Of a DNA stretch of 64,000 nucleotides, positions 8,594 through 16,749 are shown one piece after another. The notes beneath the pieces were generated by a model, which did no database searches, was not told where the DNA came from, and saw nothing but the letters and a program-made list of their open reading frames with translations. A program made the translations under genes and the position numbers. The DNA comes from an uncultured Prevotellaceae bacterium (GTDB taxonomy: Bacteria > Bacteroidota > Bacteroidia > Bacteroidales > Bacteroidaceae). Position 1 is the first letter of the stretch. Each line of letters begins with the position of its first letter. The stretch is from assembly GCA_902800435.1 (NCBI GenBank), contig CADCEQ010000008.1:1-64000 (forward strand), in the 5' to 3' direction.

Positions 8594-8610
8594 ATTTTTT
8601 GTGCAATTTT

Positions 8611-9858
8611 TTACTCGTAACGCATAGATTTTGCCGGATGGATGTGCGAAATGAAGAAACTTGGGATAATTAGGACAGAAATGCTGACTAATAGAGTAGC
8701 AATATTCAGCACGATGATGATGGGTATGTTGAGCTCCATCGGAGCCTCGCTGACGTAGTAGGTCTGCGGGTCGAGCTTGATGATGCCAGTCAGCTTCTGC
8801 AGCAGTACAAGACCGATGCCGATGATGTCGCCAAGCAGGAGTCCGCGACTGATGATGAAGGCCGAGAACCACAGGAACGTATGGCGGATCATCTTGTTGC
8901 GCGAGCCTAAGGCCTTGAGCACGCCAATCATCGACGTGCGCTCGAGGATGATGATGAGCAGGCCGCTGATCATCGTGATGCCTGCCAGACAAATCATCAG
9001 CCCAAGGATAATCCAGACGTTGATGTCGAGCAGTTCCAACCAGGTGAATATCTGCGGGTAGGCCTCGTAGATGGTCTGCGACGAGAACATGCAGCCGTCG
9101 CGGTCCTGCGTGCGGTTCACCTTTTCTATAATAGTATTGTAGACGTCGTCGAGCTTGTCAAAGTCGCTGACCAGCACCTCGCCTCCTGAGCAGCGCCGCT
9201 CCGACCATCCGTTGAGTTTGCTGGCCGTGTAGAGGTCGGTGTAGCAGATTATCTCGTCGAAGCGCGTCATGTTGGTCTGGTAGATGCCCTCGATGGTAAA
9301 GCGGCGTGTGCGCACGTTGTCCTCGTCGATGAAGTAGGCGTAGATGCGGTCGCCCGTCGTAACGTTGAGCTTGTCGGCCATGATGCGCGACAGCAGCAGC
9401 TTGCCCGTATTCGTCGTGTCGCTGAAGGCGGGAATCTGTCCGTCGACCAGGTTCTCCTTCAGATAGTCCAGCTCATATTCCGGACCGATGCCCTTGAAGG
9501 CCACGCCGAGGAAGTCGTCGTCGGTCTTCAGGATGCCCCTTGTCGTCGAGTAGCGCTGAACGTGCCTGACGCCGTCGATTCCCTTCAGCACGTTCACCAT
9601 GCTGTCGTCAATGCAGATGGAGTAGTTCTCCGTGCTGTTGACCGACGAGAGGTTCATCACCTGGATGTGGCTGCCGAAGCCCACCACCTTGTCGCGGATG
9701 GTGTGCTTGAAGCCTAAGACGACGCTGACGGTGATAATCATTACGGCCAGACCGATGGCAACGCCGATGGTGGCTATACGGATAGCGGGACGGCTCACCT
9801 TGTGGCGGTCGCCCTGGTCGCTGTAGATGCGCTTGGCTATGAACAGAGGCAGGTTCAT
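8611..9858 (-). CDS. FtsX/LolC-E type ABC transporter permease
   Basis: The 415-residue membrane protein has an N-terminal helix after 'RPAIRIATIGVAIGLAVMIITVSVVLGF', a large periplasmic MacB-like domain (about residues 50-270), and three C-terminal helices with 'LLDINVWIILGLMICLAGITMISGLLIIILERTSMIGVLKALG', the FtsX-family signature. The closest functional match is LolC/LolE, which extracts lipoproteins from the inner membrane. No ATPase gene is adjacent, so the partner would have to be elsewhere. Its ATG overlaps the stop of the upstream aminotransferase gene by 4 bases, indicating translational coupling. Confidence 0.85.
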   Translation of the reverse strand: MNLPLFIAKRIYSDQGDRHKVSRPAIRIATIGVAIGLAVMIITVSVVLGFKHTIRDKVVGFGSHIQVMNLSSVNSTENYSICIDDSMVNVLKGIDGVRHVQRYSTTRGILKTDDDFLGVAFKGIGPEYELDYLKENLVDGQIPAFSDTTNTGKLLLSRIMADKLNVTTGDRIYAYFIDEDNVRTRRFTIEGIYQTNMTRFDEIICYTDLYTASKLNGWSERRCSGGEVLVSDFDKLDDVYNTIIEKVNRTQDRDGCMFSSQTIYEAYPQIFTWLELLDINVWIILGLMICLAGITMISGLLIIILERTSMIGVLKALGSRNKMIRHTFLWFSAFIISRGLLLGDIIGIGLVLLQKLTGIIKLDPQTYYVSEAPMELNIPIIIVLNIATLLVSISVLIIPSFFISHIHPAKSMRYE

Positions 9859-11066
9859 GCGTTTTCTTCGATGACTCTTCCAGGATAGGCTTCAAGCGCC
9901 TTGCGCAGTACGAAGAGCGCGCGCTCAAGGTCCTTCTTCTTGAGCACGTAGGCTATGCGCACCTGGTTGATGCCTGCTCCTGGCGTGGTGTAGAAGCCTG
10001 CTGCAGGAGCCATCATTACGGTCTCGCCCTCGTAGTTGAACTCAGCCAGACACCAGCGGCAGAACTCCTCGGCATCGTTCACGGGCAGCTTGGCTACGGT
10101 GTAGAAGGCGCCCATCGGGATGGGTGAGTAGACGCCAGGAATGCGGTTCAGTCCGTCAATCAAGCACTTACGGCGCTCCACGTACTCGTCGTAGACGTCG
10201 CGCAGATACTCCTCAGGCGTGTCGAGCGATGCCTCAGCCACAATCTGACCGATGAGGGGAGGGGAGAGGCGTGCCTGACAGAACTTCATGACGGCCTTCC
10301 TCACCTGCTCGTTCTTCGTGATGAGCGCGCCAATGCGGATGCCGCACTCCGAGTAGCGCTTCGAGACGGAGTCGATGAGTATGACGTTCTGCTCGATGCC
10401 CTCCAGATGGCAGGCCGAAATATAAGGTGAACCTGTATAGATGTATTCGCGATAGACCTCGTCAGAGAAGAGGTAGAGGTCGTACTTCTTCACCAGATCG
10501 CGTATCTGGTTCATCTCGCGGCGGGTGTAGAGATAGCCCGTCGGGTTGTTGGGGTTGCAGATCATGATGGCGCGCGTGCGCTCGTTGATGAGCTCCTCAA
10601 ACTTCTCAACCTTGGGCAGCGAGAAACCTTCGTCGATAGTGGTTGCTATGGTGCGTATCTTGGCGCCTGCCGAAATGGCAAAGGCCATGTAGTTGGCGTA
10701 GGCCGGCTCGGGCACGATAATCTCATCGCCAGGATTCAGACAGCTGAGGAAGGCGAAGAGCACAGCCTCAGAGCCGCCGCTGGTGATGATGATGTCGTCG
10801 GCCGTCACGTTGATGTTGTACTTGGCATAGTAGTCTACCAGCTTCTCGCGGTAGCTCAGGTAGCCCTGTGAGGGCGAGTATTCCAGAATGTCGCGGTCGA
10901 TGTGCTTCAGCGCGTCGAGGGCTACTTGAGGCGTGGGCAGGTCGGGCTGTCCGATATTCAGGTGATAGACCTTCGTGCCGCGACGCTTGGCGGCAGCTGC
11001 AAGGGGAGCCAATTTGCGAATCGGCGACTCCGGCATTTCGTGTCCACGAACGGATATTTCAGGCAT
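9855..11066 (-). CDS. PLP-dependent aminotransferase, class I/II (aspartate aminotransferase family)
   Basis: The 403-residue protein has the fold-type I signature: 'YHLNIGQPDLPTP' at the N-terminus, 'ITSGGSEAVLFAF' (cofactor phosphate binding), 'CNPNNPTGYLYTRREM', 'DEVYREYIY' (Asp that contacts the PLP ring nitrogen) and 'DSVSKRYSECGIRIG' with the Schiff-base Lys. The C-terminal Arg for substrate carboxylate is probably in 'NQVRIAYVLKK'. Substrate preference cannot be read; aspartate or another dicarboxylic/aromatic acid is possible. It starts the unit with the permease and is preceded by its own promoter. Confidence 0.9.
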   Translation of the reverse strand: MPEISVRGHEMPESPIRKLAPLAAAAKRRGTKVYHLNIGQPDLPTPQVALDALKHIDRDILEYSPSQGYLSYREKLVDYYAKYNINVTADDIIITSGGSEAVLFAFLSCLNPGDEIIVPEPAYANYMAFAISAGAKIRTIATTIDEGFSLPKVEKFEELINERTRAIMICNPNNPTGYLYTRREMNQIRDLVKKYDLYLFSDEVYREYIYTGSPYISACHLEGIEQNVILIDSVSKRYSECGIRIGALITKNEQVRKAVMKFCQARLSPPLIGQIVAEASLDTPEEYLRDVYDEYVERRKCLIDGLNRIPGVYSPIPMGAFYTVAKLPVNDAEEFCRWCLAEFNYEGETVMMAPAAGFYTTPGAGINQVRIAYVLKKKDLERALFVLRKALEAYPGRVIEENA

Positions 11067-11095
11067 CTTTGTGTTTGTATTTCAATTTCAAGGCG

Positions 11096-11127
11096 CAAAG
11101 GTACATTAAAATAATGAGAATAGCAAA
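11096..11127 (-). promoter_or_regulatory. Promoter for the aminotransferase-permease unit
   Basis: The minus strand reads TTTG (11124-11127), a 20-base spacer, then TACCTTTG (11096-11103). The start codon of the aminotransferase is 30 bases further on. Confidence 0.75.
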
Positions 11128-11205
11128 CATTTCTCCCGTTTTTCTTTTTCAGCCCGCAAAATTGTTGCGTCTCATGCGTACCTGCCACCCGGCTGCTGTT
11201 TACCC

Positions 11206-11258
11206 GGCGGTAAACTGTGCTTTTGCTGGCGGTAAACGGCGCTTTTACTGGCGGTAAA
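11206..11258. repeat. Three GGCGGTAAAC units, 22-bp period
   Basis: The core GGCGGTAAAC starts at 11206, 11228 and 11250, exactly 22 bp apart, each after the first preceded by GCTTTT[G/A]CT. The array sits between the divergent promoters of the aminotransferase gene and the DUF2027-nadE unit. See the findings for similar arrays elsewhere. Confidence 0.85.
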
Positions 11259-11277
11259 ACTTGAAATGCATTTTTTA

Positions 11278-11309
11278 TTTGGATAATTCGAATTAATGTT
11301 GTAACTTTG
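11278..11309 (+). promoter_or_regulatory. Promoter for the DUF2027-nadE unit
   Basis: TTTG (11278-11281) and TAACTTTG (11302-11309) are 20 bases apart. The first start codon is 39 bases downstream. Confidence 0.75.
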
Positions 11310-11348
11310 CGGGCTGAAAGATACAATAACAAAACGCAGATTCAGAGA

Positions 11349-12050
11349 ATGAAGATAGGTGATAAAGTAAGATTCCTGAGTGAAGTGGGAGGCGGCCGTG
11401 TGGCTGGTTTCCAAGGTAAGGACATCGTGCTCGTCGAGGACGAGGACGGCTTCGAGGTTCCTATGCGGACAACTGAGGTTGTGGTCATCGGCCAGGAGGA
11501 CTACGACACGAAGCACATGGTGGAAGTGAAGAGTGAGAAGGGCAAAGCGAGTGTGGAGCCGCAGGAGGAGCCTGAGACGGAGCCTGCCGACAGGCCCGTG
11601 ACGTTCAAGGCACCAGCTGAGGAGCGCAAGGGCGGCGACAAACTGTCGGCCTACCTGGCCTTCGTGCCCATCGACCTGAAGGAGCTGAGCGAAACGCGCT
11701 TCGAATCGTATATCGTGAACGACTGCAACTACTACCTGCGCTACGTCTACATGACGGCCGAGGGCAACAGCTGGCAAGTGCGCTCACAGGGCGAGATAGA
11801 GCCGAACACGAAGCTGTTCGTCGAGGAGTTCGGGCGCGACCAGTTGAACCAGTTGGAGCACTCGTGCATACAGCTGATAGCCTATAAGCGCGACAAATAC
11901 TTCCTGAGGAAGCCTGCCGTCGATGCGCTCATCACGCTTGACCCTGTGAAATTCTACAAGCTCCACACGTTCCGCGAGAACCAGTTCTTTGAGCAGCCTG
12001 CGCTGATTTACACCATTATTGAAAACGACCGTCAATTTGTAAAGCTATGA
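11349..12050 (+). CDS. DUF2027-like protein without a visible Smr domain
   Basis: The 233-residue protein starts MKIGDKVRFLSEVGGGRV, a KOW/SH3-like beta segment found at the start of Bacteroidota DUF2027 proteins, then an acidic linker (about residues 60-95) and a beta-rich domain from 'LSAYLAFVPIDLKELS' to the end. As I recall, relatives continue into a C-terminal Smr nuclease-like domain; here the frame ends at 'NDRQFVKL' with no Smr motif and nadE begins immediately. It may be a short form of the family. Its function is unknown. The stop overlaps the nadE start by 4 bases. Confidence 0.65.
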   Translation: MKIGDKVRFLSEVGGGRVAGFQGKDIVLVEDEDGFEVPMRTTEVVVIGQEDYDTKHMVEVKSEKGKASVEPQEEPETEPADRPVTFKAPAEERKGGDKLSAYLAFVPIDLKELSETRFESYIVNDCNYYLRYVYMTAEGNSWQVRSQGEIEPNTKLFVEEFGRDQLNQLEHSCIQLIAYKRDKYFLRKPAVDALITLDPVKFYKLHTFRENQFFEQPALIYTIIENDRQFVKL

Positions 12051-13957
12051 AATACGGATTCCTGAAAGTGGCCGCCGCCGTCCCCGTTGTCAAGGTGGCC
12101 GATGTAGACTATAATGTGGGACAAGTGGAAAGTCTGATTGCCCAGGCCGAAGGGCAGGGCGTCGAGGTGATGGTGTTCCCAGAACTCTGTCTGACGGGCT
12201 ATTCCTGCCAGGATCTCTTCCACCAGCAGCTGCTTGTCGACCAGGCTGAGGAGGGGCTGGTGAAGCTGCTCGACTTCACCCGCAAGCTCGACGTGATTGC
12301 TATCGTCGGACTGCCTGTGCAGATCGGCTCTCTGCTCTACAACTGTGCTGCTGTCATACAGGGCGGTACGCTGCTGGGCGTTGTGGCAAAGACTTACCTG
12401 CCCAACTACGGCGAGTTCTACGAGAAGCGGTGGTTCGCCTCGGCTCACGACCTCATGTCGCAGGATATCTACCTGTCAGGCAGTCCTGTCCGTGTGACTT
12501 CCGGGCCGACTATCTTCACCACTTGCGATGGTGCCCGCTTCGGCATCGAGATATGCGAGGACGTGTGGGCTCCTACGCCGCCGTCAAACCGTCTCTCGCT
12601 GGCTGGAGCCGACGTCATCTTCAATCTCTCGGCATCCGATGAGTTGATTGGCAAGCACCAGTACCTCAGGCAGTTGCTTGCCCAGCAGAGCGCCCGCACG
12701 ATGAGCGGCTATGTATATGCCAGCAGCGGCTTCGGAGAATCGACGCAGGACGTCGTCTACGGCGGCAATGCCATGATTTTTGAGAACGGTAAGCAGTTGT
12801 GCGAGGGCGAGCGCTTCTCTCTGCAGCCGCAGATTAAGATTACGCAGATTGACGTCGAACTGCTGCGTACTGAGCGCCGTACGAACTCCACCTTTATTAC
12901 AGCTCAGTCGCAGGTCAGGTGCATGCCAACCCTTGTTGCCTGTAAGCCTGCTGCCGACCGCGACTTCGAATTGGTGCGTCCCGTCAACCCGCATCCTTTT
13001 ATTCCTTCAGCAGATAAGATGCAGGAGTCGTGCGAGGAGATTCTCAACATTCAGGTAGCTGGCCTGGCCAAACGTCTGCACCACATCAATGCTTCGAAGG
13101 CCGTCATCGGCATCAGCGGCGGACTTGATTCCACGCTTGCCCTGTTAGTGACGGTTAAGGCTTTCGACAAGCTGAAGCTTGACCGTCGCGGCATCATTGG
13201 TATCACGATGCCAGGTTTCGGCACTACAGACCGTACCTATAATAATGCGCTGAAACTGATGAAGACACTCGGCATCACCATGCGCGAAATCAGCATAGCC
13301 AAGGCCGTTACCCAGCATTTCAGCGATATCGGACAAGATCCGAAACTGCACGACGTGACCTACGAGAATGCCCAGGCCCGCGAGCGCACACAAATACTGA
13401 TGGACGTGGCCAATAAGGAGAACGCCATCGTCGTGGGTACTGGCGACCTCTCGGAACTGGCTCTGGGCTGGGCAACCTACAACGGCGACCACATGTCGAT
13501 GTACGGCGTGAATGCCGGCGTTCCCAAGACGCTTGTGCGCTACCTCGTCACCTATATGTCAGGAGAATTGGCTACCGAGGTGTTGCTCGACATTGTCGAC
13601 ACGCCCATTTCGCCCGAGCTGACACCTGCCGACGAGCACGGACAGATTAAGCAGAAAACGGAGGATTTGGTGGGGCCTTATGAGCTTCACGACTTCTTTA
13701 TCTATTACATCCTCAGATACGGTTTCCGTCCCGCCAAGGTTCTCATGATGGCCTGCCATGCGTTCAAGGGAAGCTACGACGAAGATATCATAAAGCATTG
13801 GCTGACAGTATTCTGTCGCCGCTTCTTCAGTCAGCAGTTTAAGCGCTCCTGCATGCCCGACGGTCCGAAGGTGGGCAGCGTCAGCCTCTCGCCGCGTGGC
13901 GACTGGCGTATGCCCAGCGACGCCTCCAGTTCTATCTGGCTGAAGGACGTTGAATGA
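12047..13957 (+). CDS. nadE: Glutamine-dependent NAD+ synthetase
   Basis: The 636-residue enzyme fuses an N-terminal nitrilase-type glutaminase (about 1-270) to a C-terminal NAD synthetase. The glutaminase triad can be seen as Glu in 'VFPELCLTGY', Lys in 'VAKTYLPNYGEFYEKRWF' and Cys in 'GIEICEDVW'. The synthetase has the PP-loop 'GISGGLDSTLALL' and 'GTGDLSELALGWATYNGDHMSMYGVNAGVPKTLV'. It converts deamido-NAD to NAD with ATP and glutamine in the cytosol, the last step of NAD synthesis. The length is typical of the glutamine-dependent class. Confidence 0.97.
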   Translation: MKYGFLKVAAAVPVVKVADVDYNVGQVESLIAQAEGQGVEVMVFPELCLTGYSCQDLFHQQLLVDQAEEGLVKLLDFTRKLDVIAIVGLPVQIGSLLYNCAAVIQGGTLLGVVAKTYLPNYGEFYEKRWFASAHDLMSQDIYLSGSPVRVTSGPTIFTTCDGARFGIEICEDVWAPTPPSNRLSLAGADVIFNLSASDELIGKHQYLRQLLAQQSARTMSGYVYASSGFGESTQDVVYGGNAMIFENGKQLCEGERFSLQPQIKITQIDVELLRTERRTNSTFITAQSQVRCMPTLVACKPAADRDFELVRPVNPHPFIPSADKMQESCEEILNIQVAGLAKRLHHINASKAVIGISGGLDSTLALLVTVKAFDKLKLDRRGIIGITMPGFGTTDRTYNNALKLMKTLGITMREISIAKAVTQHFSDIGQDPKLHDVTYENAQARERTQILMDVANKENAIVVGTGDLSELALGWATYNGDHMSMYGVNAGVPKTLVRYLVTYMSGELATEVLLDIVDTPISPELTPADEHGQIKQKTEDLVGPYELHDFFIYYILRYGFRPAKVLMMACHAFKGSYDEDIIKHWLTVFCRRFFSQQFKRSCMPDGPKVGSVSLSPRGDWRMPSDASSSIWLKDVE

Positions 13958-13969
13958 TAGCACAAAAAC

Positions 13970-14010
13970 AACAGCAGCCCTACGTCGTGTTGAAGCGTAG
14001 GGCTGCTGTT
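13970..14010. terminator. Strong bidirectional hairpin terminator
   Basis: A perfect 15-bp stem (13970-13984 with 13996-14010, AACAGCAGCCCTACG) with an 11-base loop is followed on the minus strand by GTTTTTGTG. It ends the 30 kb minus-strand T6SS/ubiquitin-like block just after the PP2C gene, and on the plus strand lies after nadE. Confidence 0.85.
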
Positions 14011-14033
14011 GCCTTAGATTCCTTTGACAGGCT

Positions 14034-14915
14034 TTATAGATTCAGCCGTCTTCTGAGTCCTTCAAGCCAAGAACGTCCCTGAGAGAATTTGGTGGGAGCA
14101 TCCTGGTCGTCGCCGATGAGTGAAGCCAGGACAAGGCAAATGTTGTCGTGCCCTCCTGCCTGCAGGGCTAATTGTAGCAACTGGTCGTTGCAGCAGTCAA
14201 TATCGAGATAGTTGTCTTGTAGGATATGCTCGATGTCATTGTCCTTACAGTAGCCCGACAGGCCGTCGCTGCATAGCAGAAGCACGTCGTTGGCCTCCAA
14301 CGGGTGGCTGATGATGTCGGGTGTCGACTGCGAATTGATATCACCAAGCCCACGGGTAATGATGTTGCTGTCGGGGTGGTTGAAAGCTTCTTGCTCGGAA
14401 ATCTCGCCCTGATCAACCAGCTCTTGAACGTATGAGTGGTCCTTGGTCAGCGATTTAAGGCCCTTCTGAGGATTGAACAGATAACACCTGCTGTCTCCGC
14501 ACCAGGCGATATGGGCTTTCTTGCCGACTATCCAGCAGATGACAATAGTTGTACCCATGCCCACGGTGTCAGGGTCTTCCCAAGCTTTGCGGTTAATGGC
14601 TTCGTCAGCTTTCTTGGCGCATTCCTGTAATAGTTGACGGATGCCGTCCTCGTTACAGCTCTCGTTGAGGTTGGTGTTGCTAAAGACATCCTTGACGGTA
14701 TTGACGGCTATTGTTGAGGCCACTTCGCCGGCATTTGTTCCTCCCATGCCATCAGCCACTACCAAGAGTGAACCGAAGCTCCCAAGCGGGATGTATGAAG
14801 GAGTCTTGCTGTTTCCCCATTCCGGATTTGAGAGGTCCGGACAGATGATATAAGCATCCTCGTTATTATCGCGTACCTTGCCTATATCAGTTGTTGCTAC
14901 TATCTTGATTTTCAT
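14034..14915 (-). CDS. PP2C-type Ser/Thr phosphatase of the T6SS block
   Basis: From ATG 14915 the product is 293 aa; the frame is open much further but there overlaps the upstream gene in a different frame. Family motifs are complete: 'ATTDIGKVRDNNEDA' (Arg15, Glu19, Asp20), 'VADGMGG' (Asp55-Gly56), 'CSDGLSGY' (Asp217) and 'GGHDNICLVL' (Asp257). It has no membrane helix, so it is a cytosolic, metal-dependent phosphoprotein phosphatase. It is the last gene of the block, and with the kinase at 16750 and the FHA-like domain at 24614 it matches the PpkA/PppA/Fha switch known from other T6SSs. Its substrate is inferred, not seen. Confidence 0.92.
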   Translation of the reverse strand: MKIKIVATTDIGKVRDNNEDAYIICPDLSNPEWGNSKTPSYIPLGSFGSLLVVADGMGGTNAGEVASTIAVNTVKDVFSNTNLNESCNEDGIRQLLQECAKKADEAINRKAWEDPDTVGMGTTIVICWIVGKKAHIAWCGDSRCYLFNPQKGLKSLTKDHSYVQELVDQGEISEQEAFNHPDSNIITRGLGDINSQSTPDIISHPLEANDVLLLCSDGLSGYCKDNDIEHILQDNYLDIDCCNDQLLQLALQAGGHDNICLVLASLIGDDQDAPTKFSQGRSWLEGLRRRLNL

Positions 14916-14922
14916 AATGCTT

Positions 14923-16713
14923 CTATATTTCAAGTACGGGATTGGTTGGTGTTTCGCGCTTGGGCTTATTCTTTCCTTTATCGTCTGACTTTGGTGTCGG
15001 CTTGTGAACAGGTTTCGGCGTAGGCTTCTTTTCAGCAGGCTTGTTGTAGGTGGTGCTGAAACGATGGACGAGTGGCGGACAGCCTGACTCTTCAACCATG
15101 ATGGCAATTGAATTGGGACCGTCGTAGAGATTGTATACCGTACCTTTATACAACGTGTCGGACTGCTTTTCAATGTCCCATTGCAGGCCGTTGGCTTGTA
15201 TGCTGACATCGGTTGGAGTGGGTAGTTCACCAGGAGCCAGTTCGGTGCTGACTGTGAAGTTGAACTGTAGCTGGCCATCGGTGCTGACGTTGATACTTGA
15301 CGGGTCGACGCTGATGGTGTGGTACTCTTGATGCCATGCCTTGACTTTAACTTCGATAGTAGGCGAGATCAGATCGTCGTATCTGACGCTGACAGGATAG
15401 GTAATGGTGTTGCTGCCGTCATCATACAGGTCGTTGGGCAACAATTCTGGTATCGTGAGAATGCCATCGAACTGAAGGTGCTTTTCATCAGCAGAACTTC
15501 CCAGCTGTTCGTCTAACTCGAGGCCCGAATCGCGCGTCGTGATGAGTCGGATTTGCTTGGAGGAAACGACATCTGGCACCTCTACGTTTAAGGTAATCGG
15601 TTGTGTGCGGTGTCTGAAAGCAATGGGGCTGCCGTCATTAATACTGACTTGGAACGAACGGTCGCTGTAGGCTTTCAGGGCACCATAGCGTCCTCCCTGC
15701 TTGACGAAGGCTATGTCAGCATAACAAGTTGTGACTTGATCGAGTTGTGGCGGCAGCAGTTCGGTGGTGTCCCAGTAGAGTCCCATTTTGCCGTCTTCCC
15801 TAAGAACTCTGAGCGGGGTTGCGTAGTTACGCTTCTGCTGGGCGTTTTTCTTGAATCGGCGCAGACCGTCGAGCGTCTGTATGGACTGCGGGATAAGACG
15901 GTTGTCGAACCATATCTGGATGTTGCCCGATGTGCCACACGATGCTGTCAGTACGGTGGTGGTGTCATTGAGTCTGACCAGGCATGAAGTCAAAGCATTC
16001 TCTAAGTGAGCCTGATTTCGCATGTTTGTCTCGCTCCTACGGGCAAAAACAGGTGTCAGGTTCCGACTTTGACCATTAAAGCTATAGAGCTTATGGCCAG
16101 CCACAATATAGCCTATATTCTCGTCGTTGACAGATGATATGAACTCTACCTCGTTGTCGCCGAACGTTTTGCCATTGTAGCTGATGGGAACTTCTGTGCC
16201 TTCTGCAGTCAACAGCAAATAATGGGGGTCTTTCTGCTTTTCCATGTTACGATAGGTGTAGCAAGTAGCATAACCATTGGAAAAGGGGTAGGCTACCACA
16301 TACTGGCCATTGAGCGGGGTGCCCTTGCTGTTGACAAATCTGTAGTATTGCCCCTCTTTTACCAAGAGGAAACCACCAGAGAAGTAGGGATAGCCAATGG
16401 CAACACTATAACCTTGGAGCTGGGTGAACTGACCGTCAGTATTGTAGAAACCGGCTATGGTGGCACTTCCTTTCGGTATGGCTACGGAAATACCCTCAGT
16501 AAAGGGGAACAACTGGTTGCGTGTGGAGACGAGCCTGCGGCCGTCCCAAGACCAGAGAATATTGTAGTCAGCAGAATCGGTAACAATATAGTCGCCACCG
16601 CTCATTTTGTGGATAGCACTATAGGATGGTGGAATAATCCATTTGGCCATCTGGGCTTTTATAGTGGCTAAAGCCATTGTGGCTGCAGCTAATAAGAGAA
16701 TGGTTCTTTTCAT
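14923..16713 (-). CDS. Periplasmic WG-like / beta-sandwich protein of the T6SS block
   Basis: The 596-residue protein begins with a signal peptide (MKRTILLLAAATMALATIKAQ). The first 340 residues contain repeating beta units with Trp/Tyr-Gly and 'RYGALKAY'-type sequences that resemble WG repeats. The second half looks like one or two Ig-like beta-sandwiches ('ITLNVEVPDVVSS', 'FNFTVSTELAPGE'), and the C-terminus (about 560-596) is a Pro/Lys-rich tail with KPTPKP repeats that could cross or bind peptidoglycan. No catalytic motif is visible. It lies 36 bases after the kinase gene and 7 bases before the phosphatase gene, so a sensing or envelope role is plausible. Function unknown. Confidence 0.6.
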   Translation of the reverse strand: MKRTILLLAAATMALATIKAQMAKWIIPPSYSAIHKMSGGDYIVTDSADYNILWSWDGRRLVSTRNQLFPFTEGISVAIPKGSATIAGFYNTDGQFTQLQGYSVAIGYPYFSGGFLLVKEGQYYRFVNSKGTPLNGQYVVAYPFSNGYATCYTYRNMEKQKDPHYLLLTAEGTEVPISYNGKTFGDNEVEFISSVNDENIGYIVAGHKLYSFNGQSRNLTPVFARRSETNMRNQAHLENALTSCLVRLNDTTTVLTASCGTSGNIQIWFDNRLIPQSIQTLDGLRRFKKNAQQKRNYATPLRVLREDGKMGLYWDTTELLPPQLDQVTTCYADIAFVKQGGRYGALKAYSDRSFQVSINDGSPIAFRHRTQPITLNVEVPDVVSSKQIRLITTRDSGLELDEQLGSSADEKHLQFDGILTIPELLPNDLYDDGSNTITYPVSVRYDDLISPTIEVKVKAWHQEYHTISVDPSSINVSTDGQLQFNFTVSTELAPGELPTPTDVSIQANGLQWDIEKQSDTLYKGTVYNLYDGPNSIAIMVEESGCPPLVHRFSTTYNKPAEKKPTPKPVHKPTPKSDDKGKNKPKRETPTNPVLEI

Positions 16714-16749
16714 GTTTTGGCAGTATGAGTAAGGTTGTCGTTTTGCCGT

